Notes: generated by a model not told the origin, from the sequence alone. DNA of 50,326 nucleotides from Xanthobacteraceae bacterium (GCA_030037895.1 JASHPW010000100.1:1-50326); one strand, 5' to 3'; shown: positions 16,972-26,187, counted from the stretch's first letter. A program made the numbers and translations.

Positions 16972-18288
16972 CTATTCCCCGGCGAGTCGCAGCGGGGCAG
17001 GGTAGCCGGCGTCAAGCGCGCGCAGGCGCGCCTCCTCGCGCACGATGTAATCGCGCGTCTGCGGCACGACGCCCTTGCGTTTGGCCATCTGAATCTGGAA
17101 CACGACCATGTCGCCTTCGCGAAACGCCATCTCGGAAGCCGCCAGGTAGAATTCCCACATGCGCACGAAGCGTTCGTCGTAGAGCCGGTCGACGTCTTCG
17201 CGGTGGGCGAGGAAGCGTTCGCGCCAGGCCTTGAGCGTCGCGGCGTAGTGAAGCTGCAGGATCTCGATGTCGGTGACGGTCAACCGCGCGCGCTCAATCG
17301 CCGGCAGCACCTCCGAAAGTGCGGGGATGTAACCGCCGGGAAAGATGTATTTGGCGATCCACGGATTGGTGATCCCGGGAGAGCTTCTGCGGCCGATCGT
17401 GTGCAGGAGAAGAACGCCGTTGTCGTCGAGAAGTTGTACGCATTTGCGGAAGAAAGTGTCGTAAAAGCCGACCCCCACGTGCTCGAACATGCCGACCGAG
17501 ACGATGCGGTCGAAGCGCCCGGCGACATCGCGGTAATCCTCGAGCCGGAAGGTGACGTCCCGCGTTCGACCACGCTCGAGCGCTCTCTGCTGCGCCCGCG
17601 CGTGCTGCTCTTGCGAGAGGGTGACGCCGGTGACCTGCGCGCCGGCGATCTCCGCGAGGTAGAGCGCAAGCCCTCCCCAGCCGCAGCCGATATCGAGCAC
17701 CCTTGCGCCGGGTTGGACCCGAAGCTTCGCGGCGAGATGGCGCTTCTTGGCAAGTTGGGCGTCGTCGAGCGATTGGTCCGGCGATTCGAAATAGCCGCAG
17801 CTATATTGCTGGTCGCTGTCGAGGAAGAGCGAATAAAGCCTGCCGTCGAGATCGTAATGATGCGCCACGTTCTGCCGCGAGCGGGAGCGCCGATTGAATT
17901 GCTGCAGGCGGCGGAACAGATAGCGCACGAGCCGCGGCGGCGTCGCCCACCGCGGCGCCGCGATCTGCTCTTGCCGCATCAGGATGGCCAGGACATCGGC
18001 GATCGAGCCTTGCTCGACGATGAATGTGCCGTCCATGTAGGCTTCGCCCAATCGAAGCTCGGGATCGAGCAGCACCGCGCGCTGCGCTTTGGCGTCGGTG
18101 AAGCGCACGGCGACGGGCGAGCCGCTGCCGTCGCCGAAGCTTAAGAGGCTGCCGGCCGCCGTCGTGACCCGCAAAGAGCCGTGGCGGATAAACCGACTTA
18201 AGAGTACCGACAGCAACCGATCCACGAGCGCCTCCTCGCTGCCGTGCCGCAGACGTGACGGACGGCTCCTTTCGTTCAATTCCGGCAC
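16972..18288 (-). CDS. Cyclopropane-fatty-acyl-phospholipid synthase family methyltransferase
   Basis: A 438-residue SAM-dependent enzyme predicted to methylenate unsaturated acyl chains of membrane phospholipids. The N-terminal domain (about 40-130) has the lipid-binding pattern of the family (LRLGEAYMDGTF), followed by NVAHHYDLDGRLYSLFLD. The SAM-binding motif is VLDIGCGWGG near residue 195, and FEHVG and TNPWIAKYIFPGGYIP are family hallmarks. Length is slightly above E. coli Cfa (382). Methylation to other branched lipids is possible for some relatives, so the exact product is not certain. It lies between dnaB and a divergent heme-motif gene. Confidence 0.9.
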   Translation of the reverse strand: MPELNERSRPSRLRHGSEEALVDRLLSVLLSRFIRHGSLRVTTAAGSLLSFGDGSGSPVAVRFTDAKAQRAVLLDPELRLGEAYMDGTFIVEQGSIADVLAILMRQEQIAAPRWATPPRLVRYLFRRLQQFNRRSRSRQNVAHHYDLDGRLYSLFLDSDQQYSCGYFESPDQSLDDAQLAKKRHLAAKLRVQPGARVLDIGCGWGGLALYLAEIAGAQVTGVTLSQEQHARAQQRALERGRTRDVTFRLEDYRDVAGRFDRIVSVGMFEHVGVGFYDTFFRKCVQLLDDNGVLLLHTIGRRSSPGITNPWIAKYIFPGGYIPALSEVLPAIERARLTVTDIEILQLHYAATLKAWRERFLAHREDVDRLYDERFVRMWEFYLAASEMAFREGDMVVFQIQMAKRKGVVPQTRDYIVREEARLRALDAGYPAPLRLAGE

Positions 18289-18476
18289 GGCCTTGGGCTG
18301 CCGCCCCGGCCGTTCGATCGGCGCATTGCGCCGCCGCGTTTTGTGCTTGCCGTCATTAAAACAAAATCCTCGTTGACCAGCAATGCGGGCGACCGCTCCG
18401 GTGGACGGCCGCCCTGCTCACATTTGGCCGGTTTTGAGGTAAGGATGAGGTGCGAAGCCGAAAAGGGGAGATCAGG

Positions 18477-19223
18477 GTGAGCCGGCATCTCGCGTCCGCC
18501 TTCGGCCTCATTGCCGGACTGGCTCCGGCAATGGCGCTCGCCCAGACCAATATCGACCAGGGCAAGTCGCCGGCGCAGATCTTCGCAACCGATTGCGCAG
18601 CGTGCCACAAGGCCGCGCGGGGGCTCGCAAACGGCAGGAATAGCGCGGCGCTCGCGGATTTCCTGCGCGAGCATTACACCACGAGCGGCGAACAGGCGGC
18701 CGCGCTCGCTGCATACGTGCTCGGGGCCGGGGGCGGACAAAGTGGGGAAGGCCGCGCGCAGAAGCCGACGCCAGAGCACGCGTCCGTTTCGGCGGAGGAG
18801 CCCAAACCGGCGGCGAATCATCAAAAGCGGCGCTCCGGAAAACCGCAAGCGGCGGCTCCTGCAAGCGGCAAACCGCAACGGCCCGCCGGCGAGGAGGCCA
18901 AGCCTGAGGAGGAATCCATCTCCGTCGAGGAGCCGAGTCCGTCTCGTCCGACGCACGCGGTGACGGAACGCCGTCGGCACCGGCCGGCTCCGGCGAAAGC
19001 CGCCCGCGGCCGCCGCGAGGAGCCCGAAACTACGCCCGCCCCACAACAACCCGCTGCGGTAGCCCCTGAACCTGCGGCCGCCGTGGCAGAACCGCCGGCC
19101 ACCGAGGCGCCAAGCACCCCGCCGCCCAACCAGGAAGCAAGCCCGGCGCCGAGTGCTGCGGCGCCGTCGGATGCCGCTTCCGGCGACAATTCGCCGGTGC
19201 CGCGCGACAATATTCCCGACTGA
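18477..19223 (+). CDS. Exported protein with one CxxCH heme motif and a long Pro/Ala/Glu tail
   Basis: A 248-residue protein from GTG 18477, preceded by AAGGGGAG at proper spacing (a GTG at 18450 adds nine residues). A signal peptide is evident (SAFGLIAGLAPAMALAQ). The next 75 residues are a compact domain with DCAACHKAARGL (CAACH at 40-44) and HYTTSGEQAAALAAYVLG, like a short cytochrome-c fold; the distal Met ligand is not obvious. The remaining 150 residues are low complexity, rich in Pro, Ala and Glu with RRR/KRR patches, and look disordered. Similar small CxxCH proteins occur in Rhizobiales, but no function is known to me. It is convergent with rplI, 19 bases apart. Confidence 0.7.
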   Translation: MSRHLASAFGLIAGLAPAMALAQTNIDQGKSPAQIFATDCAACHKAARGLANGRNSAALADFLREHYTTSGEQAAALAAYVLGAGGGQSGEGRAQKPTPEHASVSAEEPKPAANHQKRRSGKPQAAAPASGKPQRPAGEEAKPEEESISVEEPSPSRPTHAVTERRRHRPAPAKAARGRREEPETTPAPQQPAAVAPEPAAAVAEPPATEAPSTPPPNQEASPAPSAAAPSDAASGDNSPVPRDNIPD

Positions 19224-19242
19224 CGCCGCCCCCGGGCCGAGA

Positions 19243-19866
19243 TCAACCCTCGTCGGTCGGGGCGGGATTTTCGGACGGTTCGGAACCTTCGCGACGGCGC
19301 AGCGACTCGGCGGCCTCGGGCTCGAAGAAAGCCTCCGCCGCAAGGGCCGCGGCTTCCTCCGCCGTCGGCTCTTCGCGCAACTGGGTCACGTCCTCGCCGC
19401 GCTCGAGGCGAGCCGCCTCGTCATCATTGCGGGCGACAATGACGGTGATCGAGGTCTCGACTTCGGGATGCAACGAGAGCGGCACGTTGTGCCGGCCGAT
19501 CGCCTTGATCGGTGCATTGAGCGCGATCTGATGACGGCTCACGTTGAAGCCGGCGGTCGCGATCAGGCCGACGAGATCGCGCGGCGAGACCGATCCGAAG
19601 AGTTGGCCTGCTTCCGAAGCTTGGCGCAGAATCGTGAACGTCTTTCCATCGAGCTTCCCGGCGACTATGGCCGCCTCGCCTTTGAGCGTGAGCGAGCGTG
19701 CCTCGAGCTCGCTCTTCATCGTCTCGAAACGCGTCCGGTTCTCCGCCGTGGCGCGCAGCGCCTTGCCGCGCGGCAGGAGGAAATTGCGGGCGAAGCCGTC
19801 CTTGACGCGGACCACGTCGCCCATCTGGCCGAGTCTCGAGACCCGTTCGAGCAGGATCACTTCCAT
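19243..19866 (-). CDS. rplI: 50S ribosomal protein L9
   Basis: L9 binds 23S rRNA near the L1 stalk and limits frame-shifting. The start [19 protein letters not shown] and [10 protein letters not shown] are the N-terminal domain signature. The long helix follows (about 40-75), then the C-terminal domain to about 150. At 207 residues it is roughly 55 longer than the E. coli protein because of an acidic tail rich in Glu and Ala (residues about 155-207), which is common in Rhizobiales L9. It is in the leftward order rpsF-rpsR-rplI. Confidence 0.97.
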   Translation of the reverse strand: MEVILLERVSRLGQMGDVVRVKDGFARNFLLPRGKALRATAENRTRFETMKSELEARSLTLKGEAAIVAGKLDGKTFTILRQASEAGQLFGSVSPRDLVGLIATAGFNVSRHQIALNAPIKAIGRHNVPLSLHPEVETSITVIVARNDDEAARLERGEDVTQLREEPTAEEAAALAAEAFFEPEAAESLRRREGSEPSENPAPTDEG

Positions 19867-19922
19867 CTCGATTTCTCCTTTGCGGGCCGGCGCGTCGCCG
19901 CTCGGCGCGCCGCCGGGTCCGC

Positions 19923-20174
19923 TCAGCGGATCACGTAGGGCAACAATCCGAGAAAGCGCGCGCGCTTGATCGCTTTGGCAAGTTCGCGCTGCTTGTTTGC
20001 CGAGACCGCGGTGATGCGGCTCGGTACGATCTTGCCGCGTTCCGAGACGAACCGCTGCAGCAGTTTGACATCCTTATAGTCGATCTTCGGCGCGTTGGCG
20101 CCCGAGAACGGGCAACTCTTGCGCCGGCGGAAGAATGGCCGGCGCCCGCCGGCCGATTGCGGCGAAAAGGCCAT
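19923..20174 (-). CDS. rpsR: 30S ribosomal protein S18
   Basis: S18 forms a dimer with S6 on the platform of the small subunit. The 83-residue product contains [16 protein letters not shown] and the C-terminal block [20 protein letters not shown], which are diagnostic. ATG 20174 is chosen; a GTG at 20180 overlaps the rpsF stop and would add two residues. It lies two bases after rpsF. Only 56 bases separate it from rplI; in many Rhizobiales a DUF2232 membrane-protein gene occupies that place, and it is missing here. Confidence 0.97.
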   Translation of the reverse strand: MAFSPQSAGGRRPFFRRRKSCPFSGANAPKIDYKDVKLLQRFVSERGKIVPSRITAVSANKQRELAKAIKRARFLGLLPYVIR

Positions 20175-20176
20175 GG

Positions 20177-20623
20177 TCACTCCTCCGTCGTCGCCGCCTC
20201 GGGCTCCTCGGCGCCCTCGCGCGGACGTCGCTCGCGGTCGCGGGGACGCTCGCCGTCGCGGGGACGCTCGCCGCGCCGCTCCTCGCGGTCACGGTCGCGT
20301 TCGGCCCGGCGCATCATGGCGGACGGGCCTTCTTCGTGCTCTTCCACCCGGATCGTGAGGTAGCGCAGCACGTCTTCGTTGAGGCGCTCCAGCCGCTCGA
20401 TCTCGTTGATCGCGGCCGACGGCGCGTCGAGATTCATCAGCGTGAAATGCGCCTTGCGATTCTTGCGCAGCCGGTAGGCGAGCGATTTGACGCCCCAATA
20501 TTCGGTCTTGGCCACCGTTCCGCCCAGTCCTTCGATGACGCCCTTGAGATGCGCGGTCAATTCCTCGACCTGCTGCGGGCTGGCATCCTGGCGCGCAAGG
20601 TAGACGTGTTCGTAGAGTGGCAT
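20177..20623 (-). CDS. rpsF: 30S ribosomal protein S6
   Basis: S6 (148 residues) starts [15 protein letters not shown] at 20623; the open frame upstream of this Met is not homologous. The ferredoxin-like core ends near residue 95 ([14 protein letters not shown]). The tail is made of Arg/Glu/Asp repeats ([18 protein letters not shown]), encoded by near-identical short DNA repeats. E. coli S6 has a C-terminal tail modified by RimK; the Glu-ending tail here (EAATTEE) could be a similar substrate, which is inference. It heads the rpsF-rpsR-rplI operon. Confidence 0.97.
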   Translation of the reverse strand: MPLYEHVYLARQDASPQQVEELTAHLKGVIEGLGGTVAKTEYWGVKSLAYRLRKNRKAHFTLMNLDAPSAAINEIERLERLNEDVLRYLTIRVEEHEEGPSAMMRRAERDRDREERRGERPRDGERPRDRERRPREGAEEPEAATTEE

Positions 20624-20671
20624 GGTTGCCCTTTCCGTCGTTGCCCTCGCCCGCTCCCGGCGCCAAGCCCC

Positions 20672-20695
20672 TCGAGCCCTTCGGGAAAGGCTCGA
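20672..20695 (-). promoter_or_regulatory. Hairpin in the rpsF leader (possible S6:S18 control element)
   Basis: TCGAGCCCT and AAGGCTCGA pair around TCGGGA, with one mismatch, about 50 bases upstream of the rpsF start. Leaders of rpsF in many bacteria carry an S6:S18-binding structure that represses the operon. I cannot confirm the family's conserved bulge by eye, so this is a candidate only. Confidence 0.3.
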
Positions 20696-20960
20696 ATGCT
20701 CTGAAGGCGGGGACACCGGACGCCGGACCGCAAAGTCCTACCGTGCCAAAGTATCTGTCGGCGCGGCCGTCCATTCAGCCCCCGGCCGGGGTCGAGCGGA
20801 ACGCGGACTTATACGCACCGGGTGCAGAAAGGCAAGACCGACCGGAAGCGGTCGGATGGCAGCGGCGATCCTCATCGCCTCCGCCCACAAGGTGGCGATG
20901 ATCGCGAAAAGATCGCGCCCGCTGCAGAACATTCAATCCGGCAATTTCCTCCTGAACCTG

Positions 20961-21011
20961 GGTCGATCGACGGTCGATCGCAAACAAATATGATATGATC
21001 GGTCGATCGAT
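20961..21011. promoter_or_regulatory. Three GGTCGATCG repeats around an AT-rich segment
   Basis: The 9-base word GGTCGATCG occurs at 20961, 20972 and 21001. Each contains the palindrome CGATCG, and the AT-rich stretch AAACAAATATGATATGATC lies between copies two and three. The arrangement, 40-90 bases upstream of the sulfotransferase-like gene, resembles operator repeats around a promoter, but no regulator is identifiable. Confidence 0.35.
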
Positions 21012-21048
21012 GTCGTGTGCGCGAGAATGAGATCAACAAGCGTCGCCA

Positions 21049-22056
21049 ATGCGCAGGTGTTTCCTTCATATCGGCACGCACAAGACCGGCAGCACGGCGA
21101 TCCAAGTTCAGCTCAACAATCATCGTCGTCAGCTCGCGCGGCGCGGGTTTCTCTATCCAAAGACCGGCATTCCCGCTCCACTCGCCGGTCACCACAACAT
21201 TGCCTGGCAGTTGCGCGGCGATCGCCGCTTCAGGCCGGAGCTTGGAACCGTCGACGACCTTTTCGTGGAGATCGGCAAATCCGATCATGACGTTATCCTC
21301 TCGTCGGAGGATTTTGAATGCACGGCCGACAATCTCGGCAGCTTCGTCGGCAAGTTGGAGCGGTACGGCTTTGACGTTGCGTTCATCATCTACTTCCGCG
21401 ATCAGATCAGCTATTGCCGGACGCTTTATCTCGGCTTGGCCCGCCACCAACGGTACGACCGCACGTTCAGCGAGTTTCTCGCGGAATTGATCGGATACCG
21501 CCTGGTCCGATGGCAGGACTGGGTATTCACGTTCGATTATCGCGTCCTGCTCGATCATTTAGCGTCGGCAGCGACGATTATCGCCCGACCCTATTGCCGA
21601 GAGACTTCGGTCATCGGCGATTTTGCCTCGCTACTCGGATTGTCCCTTTCCGACGTAACGATGGATCCTGATTTTAGGATCAACATGGAAGAGCCGGTCA
21701 GCCAGTCGCTCGCCGCGTTTTATCGAAACCGCACCGGCCGCGATATCAGAAGAAAGTGCGCCGCGACAATGCAGGCGATTGCGGGAGCTTTCGACGGGGT
21801 CGATATCGATCTCGGCCTTGCCGCCAAGCAAAGGCTGATTGCCGCGCTCGAATCTTCAAACCGCTGGATGGATGAGCGCTATGGAATGCCGATGTTGGCC
21901 GGCATGGCACGGGCCATGGCCGCTCCGGACTCCTCGCCGAACTCCGGCCTTGATTTGGAGGCCGTATTTTCCCTGGTCACGGTCAAGCTGATCGATGAAA
22001 TGAGTCAATCGGAGTTGCGGCGGAAGTGGTGGGTGTTCGGGCGCGGCTGGCGGTGA
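21049..22056 (+). CDS. Sulfotransferase-like P-loop protein
   Basis: A 335-residue protein of unknown substrate. The N-terminus FLHIGTHKTGSTAIQ (residues 5-19) matches the PAPS 5'-phosphosulfate-binding loop of sulfotransferases. SSEDFE near residue 85 and FIIYFRDQISYCRTLY near 115-130 resemble the following strand and the 3'-phosphate-binding Arg/Ser region. The last half is helical and lacks clear motifs. It could sulfate a surface glycan or Nod-factor-like molecule, but no polysaccharide genes are near. Its base composition is less GC-rich than the flanking ribosomal and fab genes, and it stands alone, suggesting acquisition. Confidence 0.65.
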   Translation: MRRCFLHIGTHKTGSTAIQVQLNNHRRQLARRGFLYPKTGIPAPLAGHHNIAWQLRGDRRFRPELGTVDDLFVEIGKSDHDVILSSEDFECTADNLGSFVGKLERYGFDVAFIIYFRDQISYCRTLYLGLARHQRYDRTFSEFLAELIGYRLVRWQDWVFTFDYRVLLDHLASAATIIARPYCRETSVIGDFASLLGLSLSDVTMDPDFRINMEEPVSQSLAAFYRNRTGRDIRRKCAATMQAIAGAFDGVDIDLGLAAKQRLIAALESSNRWMDERYGMPMLAGMARAMAAPDSSPNSGLDLEAVFSLVTVKLIDEMSQSELRRKWWVFGRGWR

Positions 22057-22071
22057 ACCGCCACCCCCCGT

Positions 22072-22302
22072 TCAACGCCGCGGCGAGCCCGTGGGAGCTT
22101 GGATCAGCTCGGCGAGCCGCACCGCAAGTTCGACCCCCTGGCGGATCTGCGTCGCGTTCGCACGAGCCGAGGGCGCGTTGCGCAGCTTCTGCAACTTGGC
22201 GAGCAGGATTTCGAGGCTTTGGCTCAAGAGGCTGTACCGGAACGCCGGATCGCTGCGCGCGCGCGCGAGCTCGGCGTCGGTGACGGGCGAAAATGCGCTC
22301 AT
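22072..22302 (-). CDS. Small conserved hypothetical helical protein
   Basis: A 76-residue protein without signal peptide or membrane segment. The sequence is mostly amphipathic helix (SLLSQSLEILLAKLQKLRNA, then VELAVRLAELIQAPTG). It reads as genuinely coding, and its position just upstream of and divergent from fabD suggests a real small gene, but I do not recognise a family. It is convergent with the sulfotransferase-like gene, 15 bases apart. Confidence 0.55.
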   Translation of the reverse strand: MSAFSPVTDAELARARSDPAFRYSLLSQSLEILLAKLQKLRNAPSARANATQIRQGVELAVRLAELIQAPTGSPRR

Positions 22303-22451
22303 GAGAAGGGGCTCATACGCGGCTCTCCTTTGCCGTCATATGTCTTGCAAACGGCCGAGGCTACCAATGATCGGTTGTCGTTTTCTTACCCCGTCGCCTC
22401 CTTGACACTGGCGCGGTCGCGGTATCTTTCGCCCCTTCCGAGGGGTAGAGA

Positions 22452-23390
22452 ATGGCGGCCGCGTTCGTTTTTCCCGGCCAGGGCAGTCAAGCCGTCGGCA
22501 TGGGCATGAAGCTCGCGGAAGCCTTTGCGCCGGCGCGCCGGGTCTTCGAGGAAGTCGATGCGGCGCTCGGAGAGCGGCTCAGCGCGATCATCTGGAACGG
22601 ACCCGCAGATGCGCTCACCCTCACCGAGAACGCGCAGCCGGCGCTCATGGCCGTCTCCATGGCGACGCTGCGGGTGCTCGAAGCGGAGGCCGGCCTCGAT
22701 CTGGGGCGCGATGCGGCTTTCGTCGCCGGCCACTCGCTCGGCGAATACTCGGCGCTCGCCGCCGCGCAAGCGCTCACGATCGCGGATGCGGCGCGGCTCC
22801 TGCGCGTGCGCGGACGCGCCATGCAGAAGGCCGTGCCGGTCGGCGTCGGCGCCATGGCGGCGCTGTTCGGGGTCAAATTCAGCGAAGCCGAAGCGATCGC
22901 GGCCGAAGCCGCCAATACCGGCGTCTGCGCCGCCGCGAATGACAATGGCGGCGGGCAGGTCGTCTTGTCGGGCGAGAAATCGGCCGTCGAACGCGCGGTC
23001 GAGATCGCCAGGGCGCATGGCGTGAAACGGGCGATGATGTTGCCGGTTTCCGCTCCGTTCCATTGCTCCCTGATGCGGCCGGCGGCGGACGCCATGGTCG
23101 AAGCGCTCTCCCAGGTGGCCGTCAGGCCGCCCCGTGTCCCGCTCGTGACCAACGTGCAGGCGCAACCGGTGAGCGACCCCGCGGCCATCGTGCGTTGCCT
23201 GGTCGCGCAGGTGACCGGCACGGTGCGGTGGCGCGAGTCGGTTCTGTTCATGGTGCAGGCGGGTGTGGCCATGTTCTACGAAGTCGGAGCCGGCAAGGTG
23301 CTGGCCGGCCTGATCAAGCGTATCGCCGATACGGCCGATGCGTCTTCGATCGGTACGCCCGAGGACGTCACCCGCTTCAAGGCGGCGTAA
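22452..23390 (+). CDS. fabD: Malonyl CoA-acyl carrier protein transacylase
   Basis: FabD loads malonyl groups onto acyl carrier protein for fatty-acid synthesis. The 312-residue product opens with [15 protein letters not shown]. The active-site Ser95 lies in [14 protein letters not shown], and the catalytic His is in [11 protein letters not shown] near residue 200. [12 protein letters not shown] is the C-terminal family motif. The ATG at 22452 is preceded by GAGGGGTAGAGA. It begins the rightward fabD-fabG-acpP-fabF run, with fabG 33 bases on. Confidence 0.97.
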   Translation: MAAAFVFPGQGSQAVGMGMKLAEAFAPARRVFEEVDAALGERLSAIIWNGPADALTLTENAQPALMAVSMATLRVLEAEAGLDLGRDAAFVAGHSLGEYSALAAAQALTIADAARLLRVRGRAMQKAVPVGVGAMAALFGVKFSEAEAIAAEAANTGVCAAANDNGGGQVVLSGEKSAVERAVEIARAHGVKRAMMLPVSAPFHCSLMRPAADAMVEALSQVAVRPPRVPLVTNVQAQPVSDPAAIVRCLVAQVTGTVRWRESVLFMVQAGVAMFYEVGAGKVLAGLIKRIADTADASSIGTPEDVTRFKAA

Positions 23391-23423
23391 GGCAGCGCTT
23401 GGCGCGTTCGGGAGGGCAGGGTC

Positions 23424-24161
23424 ATGTTCGAACTTACCGGAAAGACGGCGCTGATCACGGGCGCCACCGGGACGATCGGCGGCGCCATCGCCCGCGTTCT
23501 CCACGCGCAAGGTGCGACGGTCGCCGTGTCCGGAACCCGGCGCGAAATCCTCGACCAGCTTGCCGCCGCGCTCGGCGATCGCGTTCATATCCTGCCCTGC
23601 GATCTCGCCGACGCCGCCGCGACCGAAGCTCTGGTTTCGCGCGCCGAAGCGGCGATGGGTCAGCTCGACGTGCTCGTCGCCAACGCCGGCGTGACCAGAG
23701 ACAATCTGCTCGTGCAGTTGCGCGACGAGGACTGGGAGCAGGTGATCGCGATCAACCTCACCGCCACGTTCCGTCTGGCGCGCGCCGCGCTGCGCGGCAT
23801 GATGCGCCGTCGGTCCGGACGCTTGATCGCGATCACCTCCGTGGTGGGAACGACCGGCAATCCCGGCCAGGCCAATTACGTCGCCGCCAAAGCCGGCATC
23901 ACCGGCATGATCAAGGCCATCGCCCAGGAATACGCCAGGCGCGGCATCACCGCCAACTGCGTCTCGCCCGGGTTCATCATGACGCCGATGACGGAGAAGC
24001 TCACCGACAAGCAGCGCGACGTTTTCCTCGCCAAGATTCCGGCAAACCGCGCCGGCACGGCGGAGGAGGTGGCGGCCGCGGTCGCCTTTCTTGCGTCGAA
24101 CGAAGCCGCCTATATGACCGGGCAGACGTTGCATGTGAACGGCGGAATGGCCATGATTTGA
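23424..24161 (+). CDS. fabG: 3-oxoacyl-[acyl-carrier-protein] reductase
   Basis: FabG reduces beta-ketoacyl-ACP with NADPH. The 245-residue SDR has the cofactor motif [12 protein letters not shown] (TIG instead of the commoner GIG), the NAG motif at [12 protein letters not shown], catalytic Ser in ITSVVG and Tyr/Lys in NYVAAKAG, and the FabG C-terminal phrase [12 protein letters not shown]. Context between fabD and acpP makes the assignment firm. ATG 23424 has GGAGGGCAGG upstream. Confidence 0.97.
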   Translation: MFELTGKTALITGATGTIGGAIARVLHAQGATVAVSGTRREILDQLAAALGDRVHILPCDLADAAATEALVSRAEAAMGQLDVLVANAGVTRDNLLVQLRDEDWEQVIAINLTATFRLARAALRGMMRRRSGRLIAITSVVGTTGNPGQANYVAAKAGITGMIKAIAQEYARRGITANCVSPGFIMTPMTEKLTDKQRDVFLAKIPANRAGTAEEVAAAVAFLASNEAAYMTGQTLHVNGGMAMI

Positions 24162-24373
24162 AGGCGATACGGCTTGCCGCGAGGCCATGCGGCTGCGCTG
24201 GTCAACGCCGGAGAAGTGTGGTAACCGAACCGCGACTGGGCTCGGGGGGGACCGGAAATACCGGAGAGCGGGGCGCGAACTTCCGCCTCTCATCGGTGTC
24301 GACCCGCGGCCGTCGCCCACGACGGGGCCGAGACGTGATTGCTAGGGTCGCGTTGAAAGATGAGGTTGGAACG

Positions 24374-24613
24374 ATGAGTGATGTTGGCGAGCGGGTGAAA
24401 AAGATCGTCGTGGAGCATCTCGGCGTCGAACCCGACAAGGTGACGGAAAACGCCAGCTTCATCGACGACCTCGGCGCCGACAGCCTCGACACGGTCGAAT
24501 TGGTCATGGCTTTCGAGGAGGAGTTCGGTTGCGAGATTCCCGACGACGCCGCCGAAACCATTTTGACCGTGGGCGACGCCATCAAGTTCCTCGAGAAGAA
24601 CGCGAAGAGCTGA
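24374..24613 (+). CDS. acpP: Acyl carrier protein
   Basis: This 79-residue acidic four-helix protein carries growing acyl chains on a phosphopantetheine arm. The attachment site is Ser37 in [19 protein letters not shown], the invariant ACP motif. The gene lies inside a longer open frame that starts far upstream in the fabD region; the ATG at 24374 is chosen from the known ACP start. It sits in the order fabG-acpP-fabF, with 212 bases before and 139 after. The 212-base upstream gap probably carries a separate strong promoter, as is common for acpP. Confidence 0.97.
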   Translation: MSDVGERVKKIVVEHLGVEPDKVTENASFIDDLGADSLDTVELVMAFEEEFGCEIPDDAAETILTVGDAIKFLEKNAKS

Positions 24614-24752
24614 CAGCAGGCACTGCCCGTTTGCGCGGCGATTGCACGCGCAAGCATGACTTTCGCACGCCATTAGCGGCGGGCGGCAGGTGCATGGGCA
24701 GGCGTTCTGGGGAGGGCCTCGGCCAAAAAAGCGCTCGCCGGGAGCGCCGTCG

Positions 24753-26015
24753 ATGAGACGCGTCGTCGTCACCGGCCTTGGCATGGTGACGCCGCTCGCC
24801 TGCGGAGTCGAGCACACGTGGCAGCGGCTGCTCGCGGGGAAGAGCGGGATCGCGCGCGTCGAGAGATTCGAAGTCGCGGATCTTTCGTGCCAGATTGCAG
24901 GCCAGGTCCCCTTCGGCGACGGCTCGCAGGGCACCTTCAATCCCGACCAATGGATGGAGCCCAAGGAACGGCGCAAAGTCGACGACTTCATCCTCTTCGC
25001 CATGTGTGCGGCCAAGCAGGCGCTGGAGGATGCCAACTGGCAGCCGCGCAGCTATGAGGAGCAGATCACCACGGGGGTGATGATCGGCTCCGGCATCGGC
25101 GGCATCGAAGGAATCGCGGACACCGCGCTGGTCCTGCGCGACCGCGGTCCGCGCCGGGTGTCGCCGTTCTTCATTCCCGGCCGCATCATCAATCTCGCCT
25201 CGGGCTACGTGTCGATCGCGCACTCCTTGAAGGGCCCCAATCATGCCGTCGTGACCGCCTGCTCGACCGGCGCGCACGCCATCGGCGACGCCGGCCGATT
25301 GATTGCGCTCGGGGATGCCGACGTGATGGTGGCCGGCGGCACGGAATCGCCGGTGAACCGCATCTCGCTCGCCGGCTTTGCCGCGTGTCGGGCGCTTTCC
25401 ACCGGCTTCAACGCGACTCCCGAACGCGCCTCGCGGCCCTACGACCGCGATCGCGATGGGTTTGTGATGGGCGAAGGCGCGGGCGCCGTGGTCCTCGAAG
25501 ATTACGAGCATGCGAAACGGCGCGGCGCCCGCATTTACGGCGAGCTGATCGGCTACGGACTTTCCGGCGACGCCTTCCACATCACGGCTCCGGCCGAGGA
25601 CGGCGACGGCGCGCTGCGCTGCATGAAGGCCGCGCTCCGCCGCGCCGGTATTTCGCCCGGCGAGATCGACTACATCAACGCCCACGGCACCTCGACGTTC
25701 GCCGACGAGATCGAACTCAAGGCCGTGGAACGGCTGGTCGGCAATGCCGCCGACAACATCAGCATGTCGTCGACGAAGTCCTCGATCGGTCATCTGCTCG
25801 GCGCAGCCGGCGCCGTCGAGGCAATCTTCTGCCTGCTTGCGATCCGCGATCAGGTGGTGCCGCCGACGATCAATCTCGACAATCCCTCGGTCGCCACGGC
25901 GATCGACCTCGTGCCGCACAGGCAACGCAAACGCTCGCTCGACGTCGCGCTCTCGAACTCGTTCGGATTCGGCGGCACCAATGCCTCGCTCGTGTTCCGC
26001 CGGTTGCAGGAATAG
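24753..26015 (+). CDS. fabF: 3-oxoacyl-[acyl-carrier-protein] synthase II
   Basis: FabF condenses malonyl-ACP with acyl-ACP in chain elongation. The 420-residue product begins MRRVVVTGLGMVTPL. The catalytic triad is visible: Cys in VTACSTGAHAIG, His in NAHGTSTFADEIE, and His in SSIGHLLGAAGAVE; the C-terminal NSFGFGGTNASLVF is diagnostic. The frame also opens 63 bases earlier, but those residues are not part of the family. It follows acpP, as in most Proteobacteria. Confidence 0.97.
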   Translation: MRRVVVTGLGMVTPLACGVEHTWQRLLAGKSGIARVERFEVADLSCQIAGQVPFGDGSQGTFNPDQWMEPKERRKVDDFILFAMCAAKQALEDANWQPRSYEEQITTGVMIGSGIGGIEGIADTALVLRDRGPRRVSPFFIPGRIINLASGYVSIAHSLKGPNHAVVTACSTGAHAIGDAGRLIALGDADVMVAGGTESPVNRISLAGFAACRALSTGFNATPERASRPYDRDRDGFVMGEGAGAVVLEDYEHAKRRGARIYGELIGYGLSGDAFHITAPAEDGDGALRCMKAALRRAGISPGEIDYINAHGTSTFADEIELKAVERLVGNAADNISMSSTKSSIGHLLGAAGAVEAIFCLLAIRDQVVPPTINLDNPSVATAIDLVPHRQRKRSLDVALSNSFGFGGTNASLVFRRLQE

Positions 26016-26187
26016 GTGAAGCCGATCACCGTTTCGCCATATTTGTTCCGCACTCGCCTGCAATTCAAGCTGCGATGTTGCCGATCGTCGCTCTGGGCAG
26101 AGGCGGAAAAATCTGCGAGCATTGGTTCGGGTGCGGGGATTCACCTTTATCGCTGATCATGTATAGTGCAAAAGCGGATATGCGGCG

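Larger units (their letters stand above)
20624..21048. other. Divergent upstream region of rpsF and the sulfotransferase-like gene
   Basis: A 425-base gap. It contains the rpsF leader hairpin (20672-20695) and, near the rightward gene, three copies of GGTCGATCG (at 20961, 20972 and 21001) around an AT-rich stretch with ATATGATATGAT at 20988-20999, which may be a promoter. No further gene is seen. Confidence 0.5.

Noticed and set aside
22386-24320. A 644-codon leftward open frame antisense to fabD and fabG
   Set aside because: fabD and fabG are unmistakable on the other strand; this frame has only repetitive Arg/Gly/His composition.
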